Shown in pieces: positions 16,081-23,848 of a DNA stretch of 64,000 nt. The position numbers and the translations under genes were made by a program. Numbering within the stretch: the first letter of the stretch is position 1; every line of letters begins with the position of its first letter. Below the pieces are notes generated by a model. That model was not told where the DNA came from. It was given only the letters and a program-made list of their open reading frames with translations, and did no database searches. The DNA comes from Planctomycetota bacterium (lineage in GTDB: Bacteria; Planctomycetota; SZUA-567; H5-PLA8): the NCBI GenBank assembly GCA_027493525.1, contig JAOSKN010000002.1, forward strand, positions 1,893,326 to 1,957,325, in the 5' to 3' direction.

Positions 16081-18541
16081 ACCCCAACTCCACCAGATAC
16101 CCCTTCAGCTTCTCCGCCGCCGCGTCGCGCCGGGCTTCGATCTTCCGGGCGGTGACGGCATACTTCGCGTGCAGGTTCTCCAGCGCGGCCGTGCAGGCAC
16201 GTAAGTCCGCGCGCAGGTAGCCCTCGTAGGTCTCGATCAAGACGCGGTGGAGCCGGTCGAGGATCACGCGGCGAGCCTCGTCGCGGTCTATCTTGCCGCG
16301 CGCGGCGGCGACCAGTTCCTCCTGCTTCCGCTCCATGGCGCGCAACTCGGCCTTAAGTTGCCGGGCCTCGTCCTCCAGCGCCTTGTGCCGCGCGAGGCGC
16401 GTCTCGGCGGCGGCGGCCTTGTCGGCGTAGGCTTGCCCGTCCCCCGCCTCCTGCTCCTTCTTGGCGAGCTTCAGCCGGGCCTTGGCCTCCTTCAGTTCCG
16501 CCTTGAGCCGCTTGACCTCCTCGCCCGGCAGCACGCCCGTCTCGTCGCTGTCCTCGTACTCCTCCTCGTCCGCCGCCGCGAAGAGCGCGGCCAGTTCCGC
16601 CAGCCGCATCCGCTTCGTTTCCATCTCTTCGAGCACCTCCGGGAATTGGCTCTGGAGGATGTCGTCGTCGGGGATCAGTTCCGGCCCCCAACCGCTGAAG
16701 GCGATAGACTTGAGTTCGGGCTTGAAGATGCCCAAGTAGTTAGCCAACGCGCCGCGAACCTGGTGCTCGGACAGCAACGCCTGCCGGGCGAAGGCCGTGC
16801 CGATGCTGGCCAGAAGCTGGCGGCGCAGGTCGTACACATTCCCCCGCTTCCCGTTGCGCGGCGCGAGCGCCTCCAGCAGCGGCAGGCTCTCCTTCCACCA
16901 GCCGTCCAGCCTCTCCAGGAACGCGCGGTGTGCCGCCGCCACGCCGGGATCGGTCTTCGACAGTTCCGCCAAGGCGCGGCGCTCGGCGACGGCGGGCGCG
17001 AAGTCGGCATAGTGCGCGTCCTTCTCGCGCGGGACGAAAACACGTTCGCGCAGCCCGGCATAGTTCTTCCAGTACCGGCCCAGGGCCTCGATCTCGACCA
17101 CGGGCACGCCGCCGTGCAGGTGCGCCCTCACGTCGTGGGGTTCTGGCGGCGGAGCGTTATCGACGTAGCGGCGGATGTTGCAGTTGAACTCTTCGGCGGC
17201 GATCTCGCTCACCGGCACCCGCCTCGCGTAGCCGGGCACGTCCTTCATCGTGCGGTAGACGTGGACAATCTTCGAGATGTCCTCGGGGCGCAGGAAGTTT
17301 TGCGCCTTACCCTCGCGGTATTCGCGGTCGGCGTTGATGAAGAAGACGTGCTTGCGTTCGGCGGCGTCCTTCTTGTTCATCACCAGGACGCAGGCGGGAA
17401 TGCCGGTGCCGTAGAAGAGCCCCGCAGGCAGCCCGATGACGGCCTCCAGCCAGCCCCGTTCGATGAAGTGCTTGCGCGCGTCCTTCTCGTCGCCGCCCCG
17501 GAAGAGGACGCCGTGCGGCATGATGGTGGCCATCCTCCCGTCCGCTTTCAGCACGGCGAGCATGTGCTGCACGAACATGAGGTCGGCCTTCTTGCCCTTC
17601 TCGGGCATCCAGACGCTGAAGCGGCCCGGATACTCGATGTCCTTCTTGATGTAGTTCTGGCTGAACGGCGGATTCGCCAGGACGCGGTCGTACCTCTTCA
17701 GTTCGTTCTTCTCGTCCTTGTGTTGGGGGCGGCGGATGGTGTCTTCCTGCCGGATGTCGGCGTGCGCGATGCCGTGCAGGAGCATGTTCATCTTGCAGAT
17801 GGACCAGGTGGTGCCGATGCTCTCCTGCCCGAAGAGGGACAGATCGCGCGGATCGCCGCCGCACTCGTGGATGTAATCCCGCGTCTGGATCAACATGCCC
17901 CCGGAGCCGCAGGTGGGGTCGTAGACGCTCATGCCCGGCTGGGGATCGACGATCTCGACGAGTGTGCGCACCACTTCGGCGGGGGTGTAGAACTCGCCCG
18001 CCTTCTTGCCCGCCGAGTCGGCGAAGAACTTGATCAAGTACTCGTAGGCCGCACCGAGCAGATCGGGGAACTCGAAGTTCTCGTCGCGCAGCGGGATCTT
18101 CTCGAAGTTCTGGACGAAGTTGGACAGCGTGTCGTCGTCGAGCGTGCGCTGCCCGATCTTGCGGTTGAAGTTGATGTGCTTGAGCACGTCCTGGAGCGCT
18201 TCGACGTTCGCGTCTTCGAGGGCCTCCAGCGCCTTGTTCAGGCCAGTACCGACGTTGGACTTGAGGTGCCGGATCTTCGTCCAGTGCGCCTCGGGCGGGA
18301 CGAAAAAGGTGAACTTGTCGGGATTGGTAAGCTGTCCGGCGATCTTGGCCTCCGACATGCCCCTCGCCTTCAGGGTCTTGACGAGTTGTTCGCGCTCCTG
18401 GTCGAAGAGGTCGCTCAACCGCTTCAGGAAGAGCATGCCGAAGATGTATTCCTTGTACTCGGACGCATCCATGTTCCCGCGCAGGTCGTCGCAGGCCCGG
18501 AACAGGAGACTGGATAGCTGGCTGAGCGTGAGTTTGGCCAT
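16073..18541 (-). CDS. hsdM: Type I DNA methyltransferase, M subunit
   Basis: 822 aa from the ATG at 18541 (MAKLTLSQLSSLLFRACDDL). The open frame runs further upstream, but that extension does not look like protein. The N-terminal HsdM domain is followed by the N6-adenine methylase core: motif I DPTCGSGGML near residue 212 and motif IV NPPF near 290. A long C-terminal extension includes a coiled coil rich in Glu/Lys/Ala (KRLKAELKEAKARLKLAKKE), as in the larger HsdM subclass. It methylates the recognition site chosen by HsdS and is the first gene of the operon hsdM-hsdS-AlbA-hsdR-YgjP. Confidence 0.95.
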   Translation of the reverse strand: MAKLTLSQLSSLLFRACDDLRGNMDASEYKEYIFGMLFLKRLSDLFDQEREQLVKTLKARGMSEAKIAGQLTNPDKFTFFVPPEAHWTKIRHLKSNVGTGLNKALEALEDANVEALQDVLKHINFNRKIGQRTLDDDTLSNFVQNFEKIPLRDENFEFPDLLGAAYEYLIKFFADSAGKKAGEFYTPAEVVRTLVEIVDPQPGMSVYDPTCGSGGMLIQTRDYIHECGGDPRDLSLFGQESIGTTWSICKMNMLLHGIAHADIRQEDTIRRPQHKDEKNELKRYDRVLANPPFSQNYIKKDIEYPGRFSVWMPEKGKKADLMFVQHMLAVLKADGRMATIMPHGVLFRGGDEKDARKHFIERGWLEAVIGLPAGLFYGTGIPACVLVMNKKDAAERKHVFFINADREYREGKAQNFLRPEDISKIVHVYRTMKDVPGYARRVPVSEIAAEEFNCNIRRYVDNAPPPEPHDVRAHLHGGVPVVEIEALGRYWKNYAGLRERVFVPREKDAHYADFAPAVAERRALAELSKTDPGVAAAHRAFLERLDGWWKESLPLLEALAPRNGKRGNVYDLRRQLLASIGTAFARQALLSEHQVRGALANYLGIFKPELKSIAFSGWGPELIPDDDILQSQFPEVLEEMETKRMRLAELAALFAAADEEEYEDSDETGVLPGEEVKRLKAELKEAKARLKLAKKEQEAGDGQAYADKAAAAETRLARHKALEDEARQLKAELRAMERKQEELVAAARGKIDRDEARRVILDRLHRVLIETYEGYLRADLRACTAALENLHAKYAVTARKIEARRDAAAEKLKGYLVELGYE

Positions 18542-18979
18542 ATCGGAGCGCTCTGGATGTGGACAGAAATCGTGCCCACCAAGGTACCCAAGCTCGGCGA
18601 CCCTACAAGGCGCGGAACAGCGTCGTTTCAGGTGAGCGTCATGGATGCAAGCTATTCGACGCTCACGTCCGAGACCCATGAGCGCGCGCGGCGCGGCCAT
18701 TGCTACCCGTCCGGGACCCAAGCGCGCTCTGCCAGCAGGTTTCATTTCGCGCTGTCCGGGACCCATGAAGAGTTCCGGGACGGGCACTCCGAACGCCGCA
18801 GACAACCCTTCCAGGACCCGCTCAAATGGGGCCGGGGGAGGGATCGAAAACCGCGCGCGGAGGACCCGTCGCGCTCTGTGTTGAGGCTTAAATCGGCCTG
18901 GAATTTATCTCGTTAAATCGTCCAGAAATTCTTGACGCGCGCAGGGACGACCGGGTAAACAAACTTTGGAGGACAAAGC
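18542..18979. other. Divergent intergenic region between hsdM and the serine recombinase
   Basis: 438 bases without a credible gene. It must hold the promoters for hsdM (leftward) and the recombinase (rightward). It contains three copies of a GTCCGRGACCCA motif, described separately. Codon-like structure is absent in all frames. Confidence 0.5.
18667..18770. repeat. Three spaced GTCCGRGACCCA motifs upstream of hsdM
   Basis: GTCCGAGACCCATGA at 18667, GTCCGGGACCCAAG at 18709 and GTCCGGGACCCATGA at 18754 are spaced 42 and 45 bases apart (about four helical turns). The first two are followed by AGCGCGC. Their position between two divergent promoters suggests regulator or recombinase binding sites; no binding protein is identifiable. 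Confidence 0.45.
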
Positions 18980-19600
18980 ATGAGCACCGGCATCCGTTCC
19001 CGCGTCGGCATCTACGCCAGGGTCAGCACCGGCGAACAGACCGTCGATAACCAGCTTCCCGCCCTGCGCGAGTACGCCCGCACGCGCGGCTGGACCGTCA
19101 CCGCCGAGTGCATCGACGAGGGCGTCTCCGGCGCGACCGCTTCCCGCCCCGGCCTGGACCGCCTGATGCGCGAAGCCCGGCAGCGGCGCTTCGACGTGGC
19201 GCTCGTCTGGCGCTTCGACCGCTTCGCGCGTTCGACCAAGCACCTGGTCCTCGCCCTCGATGAATTCCAGACGCTCGGCGTCGATTTCGTCAGCCTCCAG
19301 GAAGCCATCGACACCGGCACGCCCATGGGCAAGGCCATCTTCACGATCTTCGCCGCCATGGCCGAACTGGAACGCGCGGCCATCGTCGAGCGCGTCAAGG
19401 CGGGCGTCGAACGCGCCCGCCGCGAAGGCAAGGTCCTGGGCCGACCGCGCGCCGACCTGGACCTGGACCGCCTCGTGACGCTGCGCCAGCAGGGTTTGTC
19501 CGTCCGCGAGATCGCCCGCCGCCTGGGCGTCAGCAAGTCCCGAATTCATGTCGCGCTCAAAACGGATGTCCCCAAATCCTCACCGGTTCCAGCCACGTAA
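18980..19600 (+). CDS. Serine recombinase (resolvase/invertase family)
   Basis: 206 aa. The N-terminal catalytic domain has the nucleophile serine at about residue 16 in GIYARVSTGEQT, the conserved arginines in WRFDRFARS, and the GVDFVSLQEAIDTGTPMGKA and AELERAAIVERVKAG helices. The C-terminal helix-turn-helix is LSVREIARRLGVSKSRIHVA. The length is normal for the small resolvase/invertase group. TTTGGAGG lies just before the ATG. It is transcribed away from hsdM. Its stop codon falls in the 14-bp repeat shared with position 951, and a set of hairpins follows. A related enzyme is at 32101-32706. Confidence 0.95.
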   Translation: MSTGIRSRVGIYARVSTGEQTVDNQLPALREYARTRGWTVTAECIDEGVSGATASRPGLDRLMREARQRRFDVALVWRFDRFARSTKHLVLALDEFQTLGVDFVSLQEAIDTGTPMGKAIFTIFAAMAELERAAIVERVKAGVERARREGKVLGRPRADLDLDRLVTLRQQGLSVREIARRLGVSKSRIHVALKTDVPKSSPVPAT

Positions 19601-19606
19601 GCCGGG
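19593..19606 (+). repeat. 14-bp direct repeat, copy 2 (possible attachment site)
   Basis: CCACGTAAGCCGGG, identical to 951-964, in the same orientation. It contains the TAA of the serine recombinase. Together the copies bracket the first recombinase pair, its replication genes and the R-M operon. Confidence 0.4.
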
Positions 19607-20215
19607 CATTTCCAACGCGATTTCGCGCCGAAATACGAGTCCATCAACCTGTAGTTTCCTGGACGCCTTCGTATCCCGCCTAAGTCATTTTTCAGGCGGG
19701 ACTTGACTCTAATGCCGCGCGCCCCGGCTCCGGGGTGGTGTCAGGGGTACACCACCGCCCAGCCGCGCATTTCCGCGCCGATCCCGCAACCTATTTTTCA
19801 CGCGGGACTTGCGCCAACGCCGCCGCTGAAGCGCCCAAACCGCTCCGATTCAGAAGCCGCGCCAGCCCGACCTTGCCCGCTCGCGCAACTCGTTCTGGAA
19901 AAATGGATTGCAGCCTCACCGCCCGGCGCCTGCCATATGACCGTCATTCGACCGTCCACGCCGAAGCCATGTTTCCGGACCTGCGCAGCGTCCGCCGAAC
20001 CGATTGAGCTACCTCCACGCCCCCGTCCGATAGCGCCGCAGCAGGCGCGAGCCCCGCTCCAGGCAGCCCCGCGCGCGCGTTCCCGTGCGTCCTGGCGAAG
20101 TCTTCACGCTCTCAGGCACGGAATTGCTGCCTCGCCCCGCCGCATCGTCCAGGGCGCGCTGCGGCGCGTTTGCGGGACCGCCTCGTGAGCGGGTAAACTA
20201 CCTGCGGGATCACCG
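19607..20215. other. Non-coding, hairpin-rich stretch
   Basis: About 600 bases with no credible gene; the plus-strand frames here are Pro/Arg/Ala-rich noise. Stems visible are 19674-19701, CCCCGG/CCGGGG near 19722-19735, GGTGGTGT/ACACCACC at 19734-19756, and TCCCGC/GCGGGA at 19782-19807. Near 20000-20015, on the minus strand, TAGCTCAATCGGT resembles a tRNA D-arm but no complete tRNA can be folded. Confidence 0.5.
19674..19701 (+). terminator. Hairpin after the serine recombinase
   Basis: TCCCGCCT pairs with AGGCGGGA over 8 bp around a 12-base loop that contains TTTTT. It lies 73 bases after the recombinase stop. The T-run is in the loop rather than after the stem, so it is not a textbook terminator. 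The same TCCCGC, TTTTTCA and GCGGGACTTG elements recur at 19782-19810. Confidence 0.4.
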
Positions 20216-20569
20216 ATGCCGGTACTCATCTGTCGGGACTTCAAGATCACCGGGCGCAAGTGGGGCGCCGTCACCCTGGAGCAGGTGGAAGATCAACGGT
20301 TCCAGGTGCGGCGGGTAGGCTTCACCTCGAACATGACGGCGGGCGTTCCCGAGGCCGACGTGCCGCGCCTGACCAAGATCATCGAGGCCGAAGACTGGCG
20401 CGCGCTTTACGAGTACAACTTCGAATTGATCCCCTGGTACTGCCCGACCTGCGCCGAGTTCTACAGCAATCCGGACTGGCGACTGCGCGATGTCTTCGAC
20501 GAGGACGGCTGGCACGACAGCATCCGGGGCATGTGCCGCCGTGGCCACGACCGGATGCTTGAGGATTGA
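20216..20569 (+). CDS. Hypothetical protein with a CxxC...CxxxH zinc-binding pattern
   Basis: 117 aa. It is compact and protein-like throughout: VLICRDFKITGRKWGAV, FTSNMTAGVPEADVPRLTKI, then WYCPTCAEFY and GMCRRGHDRML. The two cysteines of CPTC with the later C and H could bind a zinc ion. The balanced composition and absence of overlap with neighbours support a real gene. I do not recognise a named family. It stands alone between the hairpin region and a convergent gene, and no regulatory site is evident. Confidence 0.7.
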   Translation: MPVLICRDFKITGRKWGAVTLEQVEDQRFQVRRVGFTSNMTAGVPEADVPRLTKIIEAEDWRALYEYNFELIPWYCPTCAEFYSNPDWRLRDVFDEDGWHDSIRGMCRRGHDRMLED

Positions 20570-20599
20570 GGCGTCCGTCGCCCAGCCTCACTCGCGTTC

Positions 20600-21301
20600 T
20601 CATCCCAGCAGCCCGCGCACGCGCCCGTACAATGTGCCGATGCGCGTCTCGGGAAGCCCGGCGAGCCGCTCGACCGCTGGCTTGTCCAGGCCCACGAGCG
20701 CCAGCGCTTTGCGCAGGTCCGCCTCGTGTTCATCGGCGTCCCTCCCGGACAAGGACAGCGCGCGGCTCCATTCCCAGCACGCCACGCCCGTCCCGGCGCT
20801 GTAGCGATGGCCCAGCCACGGACCGAGCAGACGGCGCGCGTCTTGCGGGAACAGATGGAAGTGCTCGGCGCAGCCACGGCGTTTGTGGACCATGCGCCGC
20901 AGGTGATAGATGCCGTCGCGGGCCACGACATGGACGCGGCTGCCCTCCGCCGTCCTGTCCTGGAGGGCCTGAAGCGCGGCCAGCGCCTTGGCGCTCACCG
21001 CCTCCTCGTCCAGGCCGAGGCGCGGATTCCGGGACAGCGTGACCTGGATGCCGAAGTAGCCCAAGTCGTAGGCGTGGACGGCCAGGGTGCGGGCCTGCGC
21101 GCGATCCAGGGGCGGCAACGCCTTGACCCGGCGCAGCACCGCGCCGCGATCCGTGAGACCTACGAGCGTGATGCCTTGGGGCTTGGGGATGCGGATGGAG
21201 CCGCCGGAGTTCCGGGTCTTGCGAGCCTTCCGGGGCGCGCGCCGAGGCGCGGCCTCGACGACTCCGACGAGCAGGGCGTTGTGCGGGCCGCGACGGCTCA
21301 T
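20600..21301 (-). CDS. Hypothetical protein, 233 aa
   Basis: Read from the ATG at 21301 (MSRRGPHNALLVGVVEA); a start 5 codons earlier is possible. After a basic N-terminal segment (PRRAPRKARKTRNSGG) comes a mixed alpha/beta domain (RTLAVHAYDLGYFGIQVTLS, GSRVHVVARDGIYHLRRMVH) with CAEHFHLFPQDARRLLGPWL. A helical C-terminus follows (LVGLDKPAVERLAGLPETRI). It has no match to a family I know. It is convergent with the 117-aa gene and divergent from the small basic ORF at 21379. Confidence 0.68.
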   Translation of the reverse strand: MSRRGPHNALLVGVVEAAPRRAPRKARKTRNSGGSIRIPKPQGITLVGLTDRGAVLRRVKALPPLDRAQARTLAVHAYDLGYFGIQVTLSRNPRLGLDEEAVSAKALAALQALQDRTAEGSRVHVVARDGIYHLRRMVHKRRGCAEHFHLFPQDARRLLGPWLGHRYSAGTGVACWEWSRALSLSGRDADEHEADLRKALALVGLDKPAVERLAGLPETRIGTLYGRVRGLLG

Positions 21302-21378
21302 GGGCGACTCCCGCATCCCCTTTACCGCCGCCGCACCCCGAGTACAACCGCCGCCTTCAACAGCCAGGGAGCCTCCCT

Positions 21379-21636
21379 ATGCCCCGCCGCCGCCGTCGTA
21401 AGTTTGGTGCGCAGCCGTCGAAGTCCAAGAAAACTCGGGGTCGCAAGCCCATCTTCACGCCGGAGCAGAAGCGCGTGCTGGAGCGGCTGATTCGGGCGGC
21501 GTTGAAGGCGGAGTTGGGGCGGCTGGTCAGGGGTTGTAGGGGACGGGCCTGGGCCTGCGGCGCAGTTCGGATCGGAACGGGAATCCGGCGCCGCTGCCGT
21601 GGAGCCCCAGCCGTCCGTCCGCGCACGGGCGGATGA
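21379..21636 (+). CDS. Small basic protein, possibly a frameshifted gene
   Basis: The first ~50 residues look genuine: an Arg/Lys-rich start (PRRRRRKFG, KSKKTRGRKP) and an amphipathic helix FTPEQKRVLERLIRAALKAE. A weak GGGAGCC lies upstream. After ~residue 52 the sequence degenerates in this frame, while other frames become protein-like. The same frame reopens to a TGA at 21832-21834 with PNLVKLDIRVLRSVKRSA. A longer DNA-binding protein broken by two frameshifts is possible. The remainder to 22006 holds nothing else I can support. Confidence 0.35.
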   Translation: MPRRRRRKFGAQPSKSKKTRGRKPIFTPEQKRVLERLIRAALKAELGRLVRGCRGRAWACGAVRIGTGIRRRCRGAPAVRPRTGG

Positions 21637-22006
21637 AACCGCCAAGGGCACGCATCGGAGCAAGCCGTCAGCGGAATTCACCATCGCCACCCGCCGAAAG
21701 CGCCGCGCGCCGAACCCATCCTTGCGCGGGACGAGCAGCCCGCGGTCTCGGCGCGGCGGCTTCACTTCGGCGGCGATCCCAACCTGGTCAAGCTCGACAT
21801 CCGCGTCTTGCGCTCGGTCAAACGCAGCGCTTGATGTTCGTGTATGCCGCGGCTCTTTGGCAATGCAAAAGTCGTTCGCCTCATCCGCGTGAGAGAAGTG
21901 CGGTCGCAGTTGTTCCATCCGTTGCACTCCTTTCGCGCCTCAGGCTCCTTTAGAGGCTTCACTGTCCGGTGAGCCGCTACACCGCCTATACACAAGGAAG
22001 AATTCC

Positions 22007-22504
22007 TTATCGTATCTTGATCAACAGTTCGGCAATGTCCTTGCGCCCCCATTCGTTAGCAAACGCCAAGGCATCCATGTCCTTCATGGATTCTCCTGTG
22101 TATTTAACACGGGTGTCGATCCCGCTTTCGATAAGCAATTTGGCAATCTCAGTGTGCCCGTTGTGGATTGCTCCAAACAAGGGATTCCTTTCCGGCTCGC
22201 TTACATCCAGAGTTGCCCCGCATGCAATGAGGTATTCAACAACATCAATGTGCCCGTCAGATGCGGCACGATGCAGGGCACTGCCTCCGGCAGTTCCTCC
22301 GTATGCATTGATATTCATTCCACACGAAATAAGGTATTTAACGATTTCGAGCTTCCCGAATGAAGCTGCCACATGAAGCCATGTTCCGAAGGGCGTCATC
22401 AAACTTAGGCGCTTCTTGTCGGTACTTAGTAGTGCTCTTATTTTTTTCAAATCTCCTTGCTTGATCGCCGTTCGCATTTCCTTTGCAGCCAGTATGTCGT
22501 CCAT
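22007..22504 (-). CDS. Ankyrin-repeat protein, probable immunity partner of the AHH toxin
   Basis: 165 aa with four to five ankyrin repeats: WLHVAASFGKLEIVKYLISC, ALHRAASDGHIDVVEYLIAC, PLFGAIHNGHTEIAKLLIES, and a last partial repeat ending KDIAELLIKIR. It starts 4 bases after the toxin stop, and its ribosome site (AGGAGA) spans that junction, so the two are co-translated. Ankyrin proteins are frequently encoded directly after polymorphic toxins and act as their cytoplasmic immunity proteins. That role here is inferred from position. The base composition is AT-richer than that of the flanking mobile-element genes, as is common for such cassettes. Confidence 0.88.
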   Translation of the reverse strand: MDDILAAKEMRTAIKQGDLKKIRALLSTDKKRLSLMTPFGTWLHVAASFGKLEIVKYLISCGMNINAYGGTAGGSALHRAASDGHIDVVEYLIACGATLDVSEPERNPLFGAIHNGHTEIAKLLIESGIDTRVKYTGESMKDMDALAFANEWGRKDIAELLIKIR

Positions 22505-22508
22505 TGAT

Positions 22509-23783
22509 CTATCTCCTATTCGCCGCCACTTCCCCTAATTCTTTAAGCACTCGAACAATATCGTCGTAATCCCCACCGGCTCTATCCACGGCCTTCAGTT
22601 GGTCTACTACTCCCTGTAACGCATCAATACCGTGCTGCCCTTTCACCCGGTTTGGTGCCCATATCAAGTTCTCAACGCCATAAACAGGGTCAATACCGTG
22701 CCTGCGCAGAATCGCTTGCCCCTCGCCTACCAACCTCTGTTGCGCAGAACCTAAACCTTCCTTGAATAAGATGTGGTGTGCGTGCGGGTTTGCCATTCCA
22801 TCTGGCGCCGACCCAATCTTCTTGGTCAAGTATTTCTTCCAGTCACTCCCTGCCTCGACGAACTCCTTGGCATGTTCATACTCGGCTCTTAGGAGAGCCT
22901 CCCTACGCGCAACTTGTGCCTCACGCGCAGCCAGTCTACTCGCATCTTCCGTCTTTTGTACGGCGCGTTCCGCATCAATAACATCGTCTGCTCTTTCAAT
23001 TGCTCGCTCAGTATCAACTGCATCGTCCGCGCGTCTGACATACCTAAACGCATCCACGCCACGATCCAACCACCTTAATATACCGGCTCCTGCCGCATCT
23101 GAGACTACTTCTACTGCGCCCTCCTTAAACATGTACCATGCAGCATCCATCCTTTGATTTGTGGCCTTGGCCACGGCGCTTACCTGCGTATGCCATTCCC
23201 GATATTTCTCTCTTTCGGCTTCGGCTTCCGCACGCGCTTCACGCGCCTTTTGTTCGCGCAGTTTCCGATCCTTCCATTGCTTCTCCAAGCCTAGTACATA
23301 TTCTTCAAATTCTTCGGGTGTACTTCGTGTCCTTACTTGTTCCCAAGGATTGGGATTCACCTTTCGTTTGAGAGTAAATGTACCTCCTTGATGCAAGCCA
23401 GTTTTTGCCGTATAGCTTGAGCCAATGGATACTCTAGATTCGTCTTCCTGTTCAACCCAAATCCAAGCGCCTTGCTCTGTTTCCCAGAAGTCCGTCCCCA
23501 TCGGATCCCACCGATTAACCGGGTCGCCGGCGCAGTATCTTCCAGTGGCTCTCAGGAAAATTACGCATGCCTTCCCCTCGGGCGATGTCTGCGCGAGGAG
23601 GATGACCGGCGGTTCGCGTCTGGGCAGGAGTTCTGGGGCGACGGGATCGGCGAGGGCGACGGTCGCCCGCATGGAGACGGCGGCGAGCGACAGGAAAAGG
23701 AGGGACGTTATGCGACGGACGCCGGGCCATGGGCGACCGATGCAGGTACGTCTGCCCGGCTTTAGGAGGTCGCTGGAGGTCAC
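22509..23783 (-). CDS. Orphan Rhs-type toxin tip with AHH nuclease domain
   Basis: 424 aa from a GTG at 23783. Residues ~20-45 (VRRITSLLFLSLAAVSMRAT) look like a signal or membrane segment. The end motif of an Rhs core follows (YCAGDPVNRWDPMGTD at ~95), but no Rhs repeats precede it. After a coiled, charged linker (~165-215) and a segment with repeated RADDAVDTERA-like units (~240-285), the C-terminal ~90 residues carry an AHH nuclease motif (PHAHHILFKEG, AHH at 335-337, then YGVENLIWAPN). The AHH family belongs to the HNH/endonuclease VII toxins that degrade nucleic acid in target cells. It is followed by the ankyrin gene. The N-terminus and start are uncertain. Confidence 0.85.
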   Translation of the reverse strand: MTSSDLLKPGRRTCIGRPWPGVRRITSLLFLSLAAVSMRATVALADPVAPELLPRREPPVILLAQTSPEGKACVIFLRATGRYCAGDPVNRWDPMGTDFWETEQGAWIWVEQEDESRVSIGSSYTAKTGLHQGGTFTLKRKVNPNPWEQVRTRSTPEEFEEYVLGLEKQWKDRKLREQKAREARAEAEAEREKYREWHTQVSAVAKATNQRMDAAWYMFKEGAVEVVSDAAGAGILRWLDRGVDAFRYVRRADDAVDTERAIERADDVIDAERAVQKTEDASRLAAREAQVARREALLRAEYEHAKEFVEAGSDWKKYLTKKIGSAPDGMANPHAHHILFKEGLGSAQQRLVGEGQAILRRHGIDPVYGVENLIWAPNRVKGQHGIDALQGVVDQLKAVDRAGGDYDDIVRVLKELGEVAANRR

Positions 23784-23848
23784 ATCGGGAGTATACTTCG
23801 GCTACCGCTTTCCGGAACTCTTGAATCGTCTCTTGGCTGGCATCGTCC

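Noticed and set aside
19940..20022. tRNA-like sequence on the minus strand (TAGCTCAATCGGT, later TCGAAT)
   Set aside because: The D-stem lacks its 3' partner, the acceptor stem cannot pair, and the distance to the T-loop is too long. At best a decayed tRNA.
19703..20188. 161-codon plus-strand frame
   Set aside because: Pro/Ala/Arg-rich, covers several hairpins, and has no ribosome site or recognizable fold.
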